Source: Kalaharituber pfeilii
Taxonomy: Eukaryota > Ascomycota > Pezizomycetes > Pezizales > Pezizaceae
DNA length: 64,000 nucleotides
NCBI GenBank assembly: GCA_015179045.1
Contig: WHUZ01000081.1
Coordinates: forward strand, 124,001-188,000
Direction: 5' to 3'
Shown here: one piece after another, positions 46,027 through 59,500 of the stretch
Layout: each line of letters begins with the position of its first letter
Numbering within the stretch: the first letter of the stretch is position 1
Notes under the pieces: model-generated
What the model was told of the DNA's origin: nothing
Databases searched by the model: none
Seen by the model: the letters and a program-made list of their open reading frames with translations, nothing else
Program-made: the position numbers and the translations under genes

Positions 46027-47439
46027 AATCTACTAGCTGTATCCAGTTAGGAAACCCGAGCTTTGTGCTGCTACTCGAGACAGTGAATATCTGGCACTTG
46101 TGAGTGACAAGATCAGCCGCTGCCGATACCGCACTGTCCTTCGGTGCAGGGCGCTGTTGGTGCTACTAGTAGTAGTACAATCACACAGAAATTAAATTTG
46201 CCATGTGACAGGCAGCCTGTCACAGCTCCGGAATTGTGATGACCTCGCCTGTGTGAATTGCAACTGATGATGACGCACGCAACATGCCTTCCGTTGCGAA
46301 CTTGCAAGGTTATCCAGGCCAGGAGCGGGATATAGCATGAAATTAATACTATAGAGTTTTGCATCGGGTAGTGCCGATTGCGGGGGAGGCCTAGTGTTTG
46401 ATGTAATGTGGGGGAGGTGGAGTGTGGAGCTCTGGGCAGGGAGGGGAAGTGGGGTGATCTCGTTCTAATTTTGTGGCACGGGGGCATTCTCGGAGCTCGG
46501 GGAAATGACGGGAAAGAAGCCGACTCGGCGACGCCGTAGCAGGAGATTACCCCTACGGGCCGGCATCAGCTCGTCAGGTGAGTCTGTTTGCATATGCAGG
46601 AGAGTGGGTTTTGGGGAGGGGGTGTTGCATTGTGCCCCGGATAATGTGCGACGTGGACAGTATCTTTGCGATAGTGCGGGTATGTACTACCCTCATACTG
46701 GTGTTATGTGCTCGGGGCTGAAGTTTGCCCATTGTTTCCAATTTTGAGGTGAGAGGCTTTTGGCTTCGACGCCGTAGCCTCGTCCCCTCGACGCCGCTGG
46801 GCTGCAATTGCCCCCTAGCAAGCACTTAGTGCAAGTGGCTCTAGGACATCGTTGGAGTCTAAATCTTACCCTGAGGTTACTCTCGTCCAGAAACTGACAC
46901 ATGTATTACAGTAATGCGGGGAAGTTTATTCCCCCAAAATCATTCCTATTCCGGACCCTTGGATGTCCCCTAGATGCCAAGATCCGTGGATCCACTCAGC
47001 GATCCATCGCATATACTTACCATTGCATTCAGGCAAAAGCAGCCAGGCATAAAAAAAAAAAAAAGAAAAAAAAAAAGCCGACATCGAACAATTAAGGTGA
47101 GATCTTGGTAGGCGACTATTTTAAGGTTGCTGGGGGATGCGGGAAAGTTTGACACTTCACGGCCACCGTTGAAGGTTACATAACTCCATAGGACCTATGC
47201 ATAAGTGGTACGCCCGCTGATGAGTCAGGCCCAATAGGTACTTGTATCTTTGTTGTTTCTTGGTAGTGGGGTTCCACGGTTCCAACCCCACCAAGACACA
47301 AGACTCACTCCAGGTCACTAAGTAATAGTGAATTCGAGAGCAACACCCCACCAATTCAACGAGATTACATTACCCCAACTCCGTGTGGCACCTTGCCAAC
47401 AGGTTTTGAGTACCAGACTTCAAGTAGATCTTTTTCAAA

Positions 47440-48913
47440 ATGACAGAGGATGCAAAAGAGAAGATTGCGTTGATCACGAGCGGGTTACAGGAGGTATTGA
47501 AGCTGAATATAATAGAGGATGTCATTGAGAAGGAGGGAAGGCCTCTGAAGATCTACTGGGGTGAGTACCAAGCTTCCCTTCATACATACACTTGAATCTC
47601 GCCCCAATGCTAAGAACTGCTCCACAGGTACCGCCCCAACTGGTCAGTTCTCCCATGCGACCGCAACACGATTGCCCCTACTCACACACACTCAGGAAGG
47701 CCGCATTGCGGCTACTTTGTGCCCATGGTGAAAATCGCACACTTTCTCCAAGCCGGATGCGAAGTCAAGATTCTTCTTGCGGACATTCATGCCTTCCTCG
47801 ACAACATGAAAGCACCCCTTGACCTCGTCGCCCACCGCGCCAAGTACTATGAGCTCATCATCAAATCTATGCTCCGGGCTATCGGCGTCCCGATTGAGAA
47901 GTTGACATTTGTGCTCGGGAGTTCCTACCAGCTGAGCAAAGAGTACCAGATGGACTTGTTTAGGATGAGCAGTATTGTCACCGAGCACGATGCGAAGAAG
48001 GCGGGGGCGGAGGTCGTGAAGCAGGTGGAGAGCCCGTTGCTGAGTGGGCTGTTGTACCCGTTGATGCAGGCGCTCGATGAGCAGCATTTGGGTGTCGATG
48101 CACAGTATGTTCCCCCTTACCTTTTGTTCCTCTCATCTCTCTCGGTATTCCTAGCTAACCCTATCCATCACAGATTCGGTGGCGTCGATCAACGCAAAAT
48201 CTTCACCCTCGCTGCCGAGCAACTCCCCCACCTAGGCTACCGCGAACGCGCGCACCTCATGAACCCGATGGTGCCCGGTCTCGCCGGCGGCAAAATGTCT
48301 GCATCCGACGTAAACTCCAAAATCGACCTCCTCGACACTGCCGAAGTCGTCAAATCCAAACTCAAGAAGGCTGTGTGTGCACCAAAAGTAATTGAGGGTA
48401 ACGGCGTCATTAGCTTTGTCGAGTATGTGCTGTTCCCGATATCGGAGCTGGCGAATGGGAAGGGCAAGGGGGTGTTCCATGTGCAAAGGGAGGAGAAATA
48501 TGGAGGGAACGTGACGTACCACTCGATTGACGAGTTGAAGAAGGATTACGAAGAGGATAAGGTGAGATTTTACCTCCACATTTCTTCATTGATGAAACAT
48601 TTCACTTAAACATAATACACAGCTCTTCCCCGCAGACCTCAAACGCGGCCTCGAAGCCGCCCTGAATGCCCTCCTCCAACCCATCCGCGACGACTTCAAA
48701 GCGAACCCCGAATTCCCTGCTGTCGCGGAGGCCGCATACCCAAGCGAAGTCAAGACTAAGAAGAAGAAGGAGAAGACCATCGGGACTGGCTACATTGCGA
48801 AGAAGAAGGAGCAGGCTGGTAAGGCTCCGCCAGCGACAGGCGCTGACGCTGGGACCGTGGAGGGCGAGAAGAGCGTAGACGAAGCACTAGCAACGGGGGC
48901 GGGGAGGCGTTGA
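47440..48913 (+). CDS. TYS1: tyrosyl-tRNA synthetase, cytoplasmic
   Basis: Class I aminoacyl-tRNA synthetase charging tRNA-Tyr. Five exons (47440-47560, 47628-47642, 47696-48104, 48174-48561, 48623-48913) give 407 aa, usual for fungi. Exon 2 is a 15-nt microexon coding GTAPTG together with its split flanking codons. The N-terminus (LKIYWGTAPTGRPHCGY) holds the HIGH-equivalent PHCGY at about 48-52. [18 protein letters not shown] and YELIIKSML follow, then the tyrosine/tRNA pocket region ([33 protein letters not shown]), and [18 protein letters not shown] with the KMSKS-type loop KMSAS at 222-226. The C-terminus is Lys-rich ([13 protein letters not shown]), as in yeast and fungal enzymes that lack the animal EMAPII domain. 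All splice phases close. It converges on UBR1. Confidence 0.95.
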
Positions 48914-49266
48914 AGAGACTGGTAGTTTCGGATGGGCAGTAAAAAATAGAGAGACCGATTTGGATAAAGATATCCTTCGCGATCATGTTCCCTTGTTTTA
49001 TTTTATTTCCCCTCTTTCTTTTATTTGTATTTTTTTTTTTTTTTTTTTTTGTGACGAGCTTTGGGGTTTGGGGGCGGAGGTTCGTTCGGGCAGCGTTGGA
49101 TTTTTTTGGTGTCTTTTTTTGTTTCTGTTCGTATATTCTTCTTCTATATACTTATGTATGTCTATCTCAATGCACGAATAACAAGTGCGATATCGAGCCA
49201 ACAACTATAAAGCCCAGCTTTTCGATCACATATATATAAATACGGTATAGAGCAGGTTCTCATGCG

Positions 49267-49300
<34 letters not shown>

Positions 49301-50195
49301 CTGTTTTTGGGACGTTGAAGTACATATATAAACAAATTTAGAAGGGGGGAAAAAGGAACTGAAGACGAAGTATCACACTTTCGGCTTTTTCTTTTTTTTT
49401 TTTTTTTACTTTTACACCTGGAATGCAAGTCGAATCATGAAGAAAAAAAAATGTACTTCAACACTTTGCACTTCACAACGCAAACATGCAACGCTCATCT
49501 GTTGTCCTTTTTTCTTCTTTTTTTTCTCCTTTTTTTTTTTTTTTTTTTTTGTGAATCCAAAACTACCGCAAACCTCTATTATTGTTTGTCGCCCGGCCAA
49601 CTCACCCTTACACAATAATCCAAAAGTTCTGTTTCCTCCTCTACAGCCATAGATGGTACAGTGAGAGTGGATACATACTATATATATAAAGAAAAAAAAA
49701 AAAAAAACTGTACATATTACATATAAACATACTGGGGAAAAAAAATAAATTTCGCAGAATGGGTTTTTCAACAGGCTTCCACATTTTACAAAGATGCATT
49801 GAATTGGGGGAGGTGGGGGGGTTTGCAAAGAGAACGTATTAGGGTAAACGATGGGGTTTTAGTTGGAAAATGTAATGCTTAAAAAAAAAAAGCAACAGAA
49901 CAGTGGAAAAAAATAACAATAGAAAATATCAGATCGAATAGATCATAGATTGAAAACAGGAAGGTCTACACCAAAAAAAAGCCCCCGTCAACCATAATGT
50001 CATGCGTCTGCGTTCTCCTTCCACATGTCACCTCATTACAGTAAACTGGATGAACTCTGCCATCCACTCATAATAAAACTGCATCATACACCTCAAACCT
50101 TGAATATCGACATAATAATTGTAAAAAAAAAAGAAAAGAAAAAAAAAAAAAAAGTACAGATCATGGATCAACCAATATGCACATTGATAGGAATT
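48914..50195. other. convergent intergenic region with many poly(A)/poly(T) tracts
   Basis: Between the 3' ends of TyrRS and UBR1. Long T runs at about 49031-49050, 49270-49300 and 49533-49549 and A runs at about 49692-49706 and 50121-50151, plus shorter ones. Open frames here are homopolymer artefacts. Probably overlapping or adjacent 3' UTRs and polyadenylation zones. Confidence 0.6.
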
Positions 50196-53100
50196 TCAGA
50201 TGGTCTCCCAACCGCCCGTGTTAACCTCAGCTTCAAGTCGTCTAGAGATTATGCTTGGAATTCCATGATTAAGCCAGATGGCGCGTTGCAGGGCATCGTA
50301 GCGGCGCTGGTTCAGGAATAATTGACGATTTCGCCTAGGCAATAAGGTTAGCAAATGAAGCACTTGCCGTGGTCAGAGAATTCCTACCTGAGCCCAGTGT
50401 CGGTTTCTCCATGTTTATCAAGGTATGGAGCAGGAGACCAGGCACCTTTTCCTCCAAACAGGAATAAGACATGACATTTCCTGATATTTATAAACATTCC
50501 GACGCCGACTTGACAGCTGCATGACAAATGTACATTTAGTCTCGCAATTAGTTTTCGAGTTTAGGGTAACAGTGGCACTTACGTTTCCATATGCCGATTG
50601 CAACCCCCGATCTTATCCTTCAAGCAGCAAAGAGCTTGCGAGCAAAATATTTCTCCACAGAACAGACATACAGAAGGGTCTGTCAAGTCTTTACCAGAAT
50701 TGGGACACTTTCGCTTCATGGCCTCTTCAACCAAGGTATCGTAATGTAATGGTAATCCAACAAGTTCGAAAACGCAAGGGTGTGTCAAGCTTAGCGTCTC
50801 GCTATGATTGTCATACCGCGATCGCAACCAGTGTTGGCACCAGCCACTTATCATCTCCTGAAGAAGCTGTTGCTGTGGCGTCTGCGCAGAACACATAGCA
50901 AATATCTTATCCAGGGGAGGCAACCCTAAGGCTTTAGATAATCGTTCTTGCTCAGGGGCATCCAAGGGTCTGGTATTTCTTTGGTGGCAAGGTCAACACC
51001 ATATCGAACATGAACAAGTACGGTGGCTTTCCTGAGGAAGGTAGTTGCATATTTTCCAACCATGTCTCGAAAAATTGGTAACAAGGTTTCAGGTACTTCA
51101 GGAATGCCTCCTGGTTGACTTAGAAGGTGAATAAATTCCTGAAATGCTTCCAATTCAGGCCTAGAAAACTTCTCATCGCATGCAGATTGAAGCCGTTCTT
51201 GTTTTGCCTGATCAAGATGCTTGTATGTTGATATGAATTCATGACCAATAGCAATAACCGTCTTCACGATTTCCGCAATGTAGGTCAAATATAAGATCTG
51301 ATGGAAATCGATATGCAATGAGGGAACGAGGCAAACCGAACATTCGGCGAGGAACACGAAAATATCCTGGGAAAACAAGGATGGCATTTCGCTTTGGAAG
51401 TCTGACCTGCGGGAGATTTGAGGATGGCCCACAAAAAGCTGATGGAGCTGCTGATCCTGCATATCTCTAAATTGTCGAAGAGTAGCATTTTGCTCTCGTC
51501 CTTGTAGAGATCCAATTGCAAAATAAGTTAAAACGGTCTCTGCCATCACTCGAAGGTGCACGAGAGTCTGGTTAGGGATCTTGTGAATTAGTGTGGTTCC
51601 TGTTTCTACATCAACTCCTCTTTGAGCAATTTCAGCAGCAGAAATTGAGAATCCCAAGATTCTTGCCAAAGTGTCGCAATGCGTAAGATCTGCAACACTT
51701 TCTGGTGTGACATATCTGGATTTTATTTGATTTACTCGTAGGGTCTCCCTCATTCTGCGATATATTTTATGCAACTCATGATCCACATGGGCAGATAGCG
51801 TCTCAGGAGCAGTGTTAACTTTTTCGGATGTCGTCGTTAACAACAGATGTATCTTCTCTGCCAGCTTCTCGGTCATGGTCTTCTTCCCATATTCGTAAAA
51901 TAACTCCTGCGTACGTGCAACGGCGTTGCGGTCGCTTCCACCGGATTCAACGGCCTTCTCCAGCCTAGAGGCCAGTGGCCCAATTGTGGTGGCAAGCCAA
52001 TCTAACAATGGGACCCCTGACTGAATAATACCTGCTGTCGTTTCTGGTTTTGACTTCCACACGATTGGTAAGAAGGTATTTCCCAACGCCTTGCACAATG
52101 GGCATATAAACTCCTTTCTCTCGAACCTCTCCGGATGAACTCGTGCAATGTGGTGCGGATTACGACGCTTTGTGGACTCATACCAATGCTCGAAACAGTC
52201 ATAGTGAATAATGTGTCCACATCCTGTGCTAAACGTACCATGTCTGACACTTTGAGATGGAAACCCTCTACCCAAAATCTGCCGTTCCACAAACATTTCC
52301 GTGCCATCCGATGAAAGCTTCTTCACGATGCCTCGGTTCATGCTTGCTACCCCAAAAGGGCGTGGGATGTCTTCGTCCAAGCTATCAGGCGATGTAGCGA
52401 CCTCAAAGAAATAATCAGAATCTTTCAGGTTTGTTTGGCGGAGGAGACTGCTATCTGTGATAAATGCAAACGTTCCGTAGATGCGGTCATCCGCAGTAAC
52501 TGACTCCTTGCAAACGCTACAGGAACCACTTGGGTACTCCCAACACTTCTCAGCCACATCTTCCATTTCGTCAACATCGCTATAATTCTCCTCGTCCAAG
52601 TCCATGCCGCTGCTGAGGATAAAGTTTTGTTGCCTGTTCCTGAACTCTGCCATTACTTTCTCCTGGCGCTCCCTTGAAATCTTTTTCTTCCTCTCGGCCT
52701 CAATTTCTTCAGGCGTTTGCCCTTCCATCGCCTCCTGGCCAAGTTCGTGCGCCCATTCACAAACTTCATCAAAAAGGGATGGCCGGTGCTGGCGCATGTG
52801 GCGCAGAATGAATGAAACCCGCGGCCAAAGAGCCTTGAAGGTCTCACTTTTCCCTAGGCGATATAGGGCAGTCGCAATATTGCGACACCCGCCTACATCA
52901 CTGCTGGGTCCACCTTTTGCATTTAGCTGTAGTGCATTCACTACAAAGGACTTGGTATGCTCTTGCGAATCCTCTAGCACAGCTAGAAGGCACAAGTGTA
53001 GGCAAACTTGAAGATAAGTTTCGACCCTAGTGCCCAGGATTGATGCCTTTTCAGGATCAAATTGTAAAGCATATGCCAGAGAATAGTATATGATTTGTGC

Positions 53101-56100
53101 GAAAATAGGTGTCCGGGTAAACTCAGCAAGTCCAGAAAAAACCCCACTGTTAATTTTCTTCAAAATGGGTTCGAAGACGATTTCCCCCTTTGGCTGTCCT
53201 GTAATTTTGGCCTTCCTCGCTCTGTAGATTCCCTCTGCTTCTTCCCGCTGATTTTTCGTGAATTGTACGACGTAAGGATCTAGCTCCAGCAGATATTTTT
53301 CTTTGAGCTCGAACGTTCCAGAATCACTGAGGCCACTGGGAGGGTGATAGTTCGTCATCTCTGCCAGAACATCCTGAAATTCGTCGTGATTGTGTAACCT
53401 GTCTGGCATTCTGCTGCATAATTCAGAGAAAGTGAGTTGTTTGAAACATAGTATATGTGTTATCTCACGCTTTAACTGTAACGATATGAGATTGGGCTCT
53501 TCGGATTGTGGAATCAGACACAAACGTTCACTGAGTATAACTATAAGCAAATTCAAGAACTCCTCTGCCATATCCAGGGTTTGAACTTCGTCCCACGGAA
53601 CAGGAGGTTTATAGATCCCTCGTACCCAGCCCTCTAAATTGAACCTGTCAATCATGGTTACAAGTACGCGGCTGGGGTCTAATGTGACCAAAGCTGTCTG
53701 CAAAAGGAATATATCCCGGTTGTGGGTAAGATCTTTCTGACTAACACCCCGATATGTCTGCATTTGGTGTCGCAAGCTAAATCCGTTCCTAACCCACATA
53801 CCAACCTTCATTTCGCATAACCAGGCACATACCCTCAGGGGGTAATCAAATACTGCCAGGACCAAATCATCTCCTTCACGCCGCTCAGCACCAGCAGGGA
53901 CAAAGCTACAGATATCATTCCAGGAAGACCTGAGAAGGCTGCGTAGTTGATCGACAGGCATATTTTTTCCTGCTTCAATCAACCATGACAAAGTGTAATG
54001 AAGGGCGTGGTGAAAACTGAGAGGCTGGTAATCCACTTGGAATTTGACAATCGTGTGAGGCTTTGATGTTCCGGAGTCGTCAATTTCAAATTCGTATCCC
54101 TCCGTTGTTTTGAATTCAGTGACTCCTTTAACCTCAGTGATAGAATATCTATGCTCGTTCCATCCCATGGACTCAACAATGGCATATCTTGTGGCAATTG
54201 ATATAGCCCTAAAAAGACCAGGTATATCTGACTTCTTCTCCGGCTTGAATGCCTCTGAAAATTGACGGACCAGTTTGTTGATTTCTCTCGTTATCAGAGA
54301 CGCGCTTATCCAAGCTTCAGCTTCGTATTCTATGTGTGCGTCCAGAGCCCGAACATTAGGACAAATACCCTGGTGAAGGCGAACTAAATCCAAGAATTGA
54401 AGCATATACCGCTCTTCAACCCGAAGCCTTTCTTGTACATACTCTGATCCTACCAAATAATGCAGGTCTTGGAAGAAGTGATGCATTCGTTTATTCGTGA
54501 GTGGTCCTGCATCAAAGGCTAATGGCGCTTTAGGATTGATATCTGTGGGATAGCCAACCTGCCTCGTGGTTAAAAAGGTGTATAAAATTGCCATAAGGCT
54601 TGAAAGAAAATTTCCTTTCTTGACAACCTCGGCCGTAATTGACGGGGTAGTCAGTATTTGCAGTGATAGATTGATAATCGAGTGATCTGGTTCCCGGTCC
54701 GCAATTAGGTACAGTTGACTGAGCATCGTGTATAAGCTTGAGAAACGTAATCCCAGTATCCTTTTGAACTCCGGAATCGCGACAACTGTGCTGATATAAA
54801 GGTCTCTCAGATCTATTCTTGTCTTCTTCCACAGACGCAGATCAAACAAAATCAACCAGTCCAGTCGTACCCGAGTCCTTAAGTTTTCATACGGTGGCGG
54901 TGGGTGAGGAGTAATAATTGTAGCTGGCCTTTCCACCCAATGACTTGGAGGGGTAAAACCCGACTTCCTAACGTGGTGTCTTCCTGGAGTGTGCGGAACT
55001 GGAGGGGCTTCCGTAGCTAAGGATGTTTGACCATCGTGTGCAACAGGGGAACTGAAGCCAGACTCTTCTTCTGTGGCTTGGTCATCCTGGTCATTGGAAT
55101 CGACCTCCATGTTTTCTCCTAAAGTGTTGAATTGCCCTTCTTCTAGAGCTGCTTGCTGCCCTCCCTCTTCGTCATCCTCGTCAACCCTTCCATCAAGATC
55201 GTCATCGTCTGCTTCCTCCATGTCCATGTCCTCACCTTGAACTTGTGCAGCAACAGCAACAATTTCTATAGGTAGGATCATTCTCCGGAACCATAATTCT
55301 TGCTCCCGCTCTTCCTCATAAGAATGATCATCAATGCCGTGTTGCCCTACCTCTGTATTCCAAGCAGGCGACCCCACTTTCCAGGCACTCAATAGCTCCT
55401 CACAAATTATGTTTTGAAGAATAAAAGCATCCATCCCAACAGAACATCCAGCTAAATCATTTAGCCACTCAATAATAGTGCCACACATCTGCTCTCTGAA
55501 TGTGTCTCTTGCAGAACGGATGGTAACGGTGACTTTAATTTGTTCAATTATCTTGGATTTTCCCAGAAGCTCCTTCACGTCACGGGAATAAATGATGATA
55601 CTCCGCCCAATACTATCCGTTTCTTGTGCACGAAGCTTTCCAAATTCCTTCGATTTCTTACAAGCCCTTGAAACTTGGTCCTCGACATCGACAACAGTAT
55701 GTTTCTCGTCGTTCCATAGAATTAAAGCAAATTCCATATTGTCGGACTCCTCCTCATCCTCCGGTATGCCATATCTTGATGTTAGTCGCGACTTCCTTTC
55801 GTCCTCTCTAATCGCCTCCTCAGACTTTGGCAGGCGAAGTTGTTCAGGTGAACAGGATACAACATCGCACAAATAGTCAAGGGCTATGGATATGGTTGCC
55901 CGAAGTGCACTCTTTAGTTCATCGGGTAATGATGCTGACGGTACTTCAGTATCCATACCATCACTTCCAGATAAGGCTGTATGTATTGCACATTTGACTG
56001 GTACTTTCCAGGCCTCTGCATCCCCACAATCACAGCATCCCATATTACCAGAACTAATGCTCACAAATACCATATGCCCAGTGTGGTCTGACGATTCAAA

Positions 56101-56553
56101 GCATTTGCTACATAAAACACATGTATCATCATGACTACATGTCCTGCCAAATTTGTCAGTCATTGCAAACCATTCCCAGACAAAATGTTGTACTCACTTG
56201 CATCGGTAAGTAGCCTCTCCGCCTTTGAAGATGTGACCGCAAGGCTTTCCTCGAGCCGCAACACTATACTCTGCGCCCTCAACCGCCCCCTGAGCCTTGC
56301 TCAAACTCCAAACACTTGACCCTCCTCGAGGGAATCCTTTAGGAAATAAGTAATGCTCATAGTCCGGTCGATTCCCAGCCAGGGAGTAAAAAAGACGCTC
56401 GAGTAATCTGCATTTGGCCTGGTCATCGTACCTATATTCGTGCTCGTTTGGGAAATTCCGTAGAGTATTTAATAGCTGCACTTCGACGGCTCCAGGTGGC
56501 CCCAGGTTCGTGGGGTTGGCAGCACTGGCCGACGGAATTCTTGTTCTCCTCAT
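50196..56553 (-). CDS. UBR1: E3 ubiquitin-protein ligase UBR1 (N-recognin), with an apparent frameshift
   Basis: Recognises N-degrons and polyubiquitinates substrates with an E2. Exons (reverse): 56553-56198, 56143-50583, 50516-50388, 50334-50196, about 2061 aa. The UBR box (~102-172) has the zinc ligands of KPCGHIFKGGEATYRCKTC, CVLCSKCF, DHTGH and CCDCGDAEAW. The ClpS-like N-domain for type 2 residues is near 255-307 (EFALILWNDEKHTVVDV). An acidic region (DMEEADDDDLDGRVDEDDEE) follows. The RING-H2 is at about 1325-1475 (CSVCKESVTADDRIYG, CGHIIHYDCFEHWY, FICPLCK), and the UBR1 autoinhibitory C-terminus ends with NRQLFLNQRRYDALQRAIW...GIPSIISRRLE. Near 50961-50970 the frame changes from KEIPDP to APEQERLSKALGLPPLD. 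One extra base would join them; a 53-nt intron (GTGTTG...CAAG) is a weaker alternative. The ATG at 56553 is the first in the open frame. Confidence 0.94.
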
Positions 56554-59500
56554 GGAACAGGAGCGATGTAACCTAAGCGGCACAGAGACTTCTGGCGAAC
56601 TGGTGCAGCAGAGGCAGAGCGTTGCAGGCTTGCGGTGGCGACAGCTTGAGCTAGGTTCTTACAGTCGGTATGGGTAGCTCGTATGCGTGATTGCTAAAAG
56701 GGAATTCGCCAAACAACTTCGATAACAGAGATCGCTGCTGGTTTCTCTTGCGGTGAGCTTGAATTGAGAAGCTATCAGCAGAGGCCTCTCGGTATATAAG
56801 CTGCAGAATAACGAACTATTGGTGAGGAGGGGATTTTGGATGGAGGAACTTCGATGGAGCGGGGCTGTTTTACCACAGGCGTCTCGCGTGGGGAATGTGA
56901 CTGACAAGTTCTTAGCAGGGGGGAGGAGGTGCTCGAACGGGGGTTATCGGGCGGTCGGCAGCTGGCGTGCCTGCCTCAGAATGCGTAAGGGTGTGATTTG
57001 GTACTAAAAGTGCAAGGGGTCCGCACAATCGAATGGATTGTGATATCTACAGCGCGAGGCGGAATTTATCACTCTTATGATAGCAGCGAACGGCGCGCCT
57101 TCGCCGTTCTTGGCCGTATGGTACAGGTACTGCGGGGCGGTGGTACAAGAGCAAGGGACGGCGCGAGCTACATACAGGCCGGGGGGGGCAGGCGCGATAT
57201 GATACGCTTCAGCTGGGATGAACGGATGCCACCAGAGCACCTACCCTGCGCCTACGCTTGCAGCTTCGAGTTTCAAGAGGCTCGCATGCCGCGGTTGCGG
57301 ACAGCATAACGTGCTGCACGGGTGGCCTGTAGAGTACATGATACAGCTGCAAGATATCATCAATACCATCGAGAAACAGCAGCATCATCAACCCACACTT
57401 CTGGTTGCGTGCGCCTTGGCGCGTGCAGCTACTAACTTCTAATTACGACGTAATCATGCTAAGGCCAACCCTTGGCTGGACGATCTACGACGAGCGCCAA
57501 GGCAGTGGGCTGGCCAAGCATTGAGATCCAAATTTGGTTCTTAAACTTGTGATAGCACGGCTTCAACATGGAGTCCGTCACCTTGAAGACCCAGACCGAG
57601 TGGCGTGGAGGGCGTCTTGCAGAAGACGTATCTCTACGTACCTGAATGATGAATGGCACACAATACATTTTCAGTGCAAGTCATCTGGGGATAAGGCTAC
57701 ACTAGTTCAATCACTGACAGTGAGCACGTGTGAAGGTTACGTTCGAACCATGTCAGAGTCTTCTCTAGGCAGTCAAGTAGGATTTCTCGAGGTGCAGTAG
57801 TTCACACTTCACGCCAGAGGTGATCAGAGTGGAACAGGAGGAAAGCTCTTGCATGCAGGCAAGGGTCTCCCTCATGATACTACCTAACATCCACTTCCTT
57901 TGCCTCATCAATTTCAATGCCCAATACTCACTTTGTACATTTCTATAAGAGCCAAAACCATTCCATTCCATTACTAAAACTGAACCAGCTCTCTTTGTCT
58001 TGTGTCCATTAATGACTTCTATACCCGAGTCCGATTTATACAAATCTTGAATAAGAAAGAACCATTTTGATGAGCCGTGAATGTAAACACTGCTGCAACT
58101 ACCACCACTTTCTTTCGGTCCTCAAGGCCCGAACCCCGGCCGCATCTCCGACAGAATCATCCCCTATTGGCTTTCTTATTGTTGCGTTTCTTGCTTAGCC
58201 AGCCAAACCTCCATCTGCGACAGAACAGCCTCCTCGCTGTTGCCCACTGTCTCCCCTACGTAATTCTTGATCTGATATGTTTGATCAACGCCGTAGTAGT
58301 AGATCTTAAATATTGCCTTCCAACGTTAGTACAGACTGCAAAATAGAACTCGATTACATACTCCCTAATCCACTTAATGTACGAGTTGGTGCGCTTGCAC
58401 AAGGTGCTTAACACCGCATGATCCTTATGTCATTAGATTTCTCCTAAATGAATGTGAATGCGAATATGAATTTGCATCTTTACAGTTCGGATGCGATGGA
58501 TTCTGCCCGGCATGGTGTTTGGTCCTGCCACTTCGGAATGTGCTCCACCTCTTAATCCAGTCACTTTTAATCTTATTCTATCTCGAGGCTGCTTGCTAAT
58601 ATAATAACCAAACCGCTATGGAGACTTGATGCTCGCCTGCGAAGTGCTAAATGTCTGACCACGAATAACGTCAAACCTAACTGGATAACCGCCAAGTCGA
58701 CCAGCTCGTGAATTTAACGCCCTCATGAACATAACCATTGCCTATGCCCACTTGTACACATGCCAACGCTGTTACTGGCCCTAATGCCAAGTTATTCTAC
58801 TACCTCTTATGGAAATCGATCAAACGCCAAGATTGAGCAAACTCAGCTTCCGTGGCTTCTATGACTGACACCCTTCCAGCTGCAACACCGTTCCAACTCA
58901 CGGATTCTTCCCTCGAAATGTTCTGTTCTTCACTGAAGAGAACTATTAGACAATCTGAGAATACGCTGACATTCCATATCCTAGCTGTTACGAGGAATCA
59001 CCTCTAGTGTGTGGGTTGCGGAAGGAAGCTATCGCGCGGGGAACAGGGCCTCCGTGGTAAGAAAGGTGATGCGGGCGTGATGGTGAAATTTGAGGCGGTC
59101 AGATGGAGGCAGATGGGTGGAGGCGGAGGTGTTCGTGTTTAAGCGGGCGGAACAGGAGTGAAGATGCGGAGGTTGCAGAAGCTGCCGAATTGAGCAGTGG
59201 TGATGGAGGGAAATTTTCCCTTGGTGATATAACACTCAAAACTGCAAAATCAAACTCTGCAGTACTAATGTGTTCTGCTTCTTGCTCTCCAACTATGTCA
59301 TTGGATTCACTTCATCCTTTCAACTTGAAATATCTTCCGCTTCCGCCATCTCAACCTCCAACTCCAACCTGACTTTTTCCACCTCTAACATTTTCTACTT
59401 TATCCCCAATTCCTTTAACTCCCACTACTACATGCTCCTCAGCTTTTTCTTCCTCCTCAAACATTCAACTCCTCCGAGTCCGCTTAATGCTACCATATGA

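Larger units (their letters stand above)
41627..47439. other. long divergent intergenic region adenylate cyclase / TyrRS
   Basis: 5.8 kb without a supported gene. Contents: a 9-bp minisatellite at 42392-42463; GC-rich skewed sequence to 42900, where large but featureless frames appear; a C17 run followed by (CA)n at about 42966-42996; a C18 run near 43422-43439; a foldback element at 45676-46026; and A-rich sequence at 47049-47075. Confidence 0.5.

Noticed and set aside
48960..49828. Frames in the TyrRS/UBR1 convergent gap
   Set aside because: Translations are poly-Phe/poly-Lys from homopolymer runs.
50930..51000. 53-nt intron in UBR1 (GTGTTG donor, CAAG acceptor)
   Set aside because: It restores the frame but removes the conserved-looking GVDL segment and has a weak acceptor; a one-base sequence error explains the data better.
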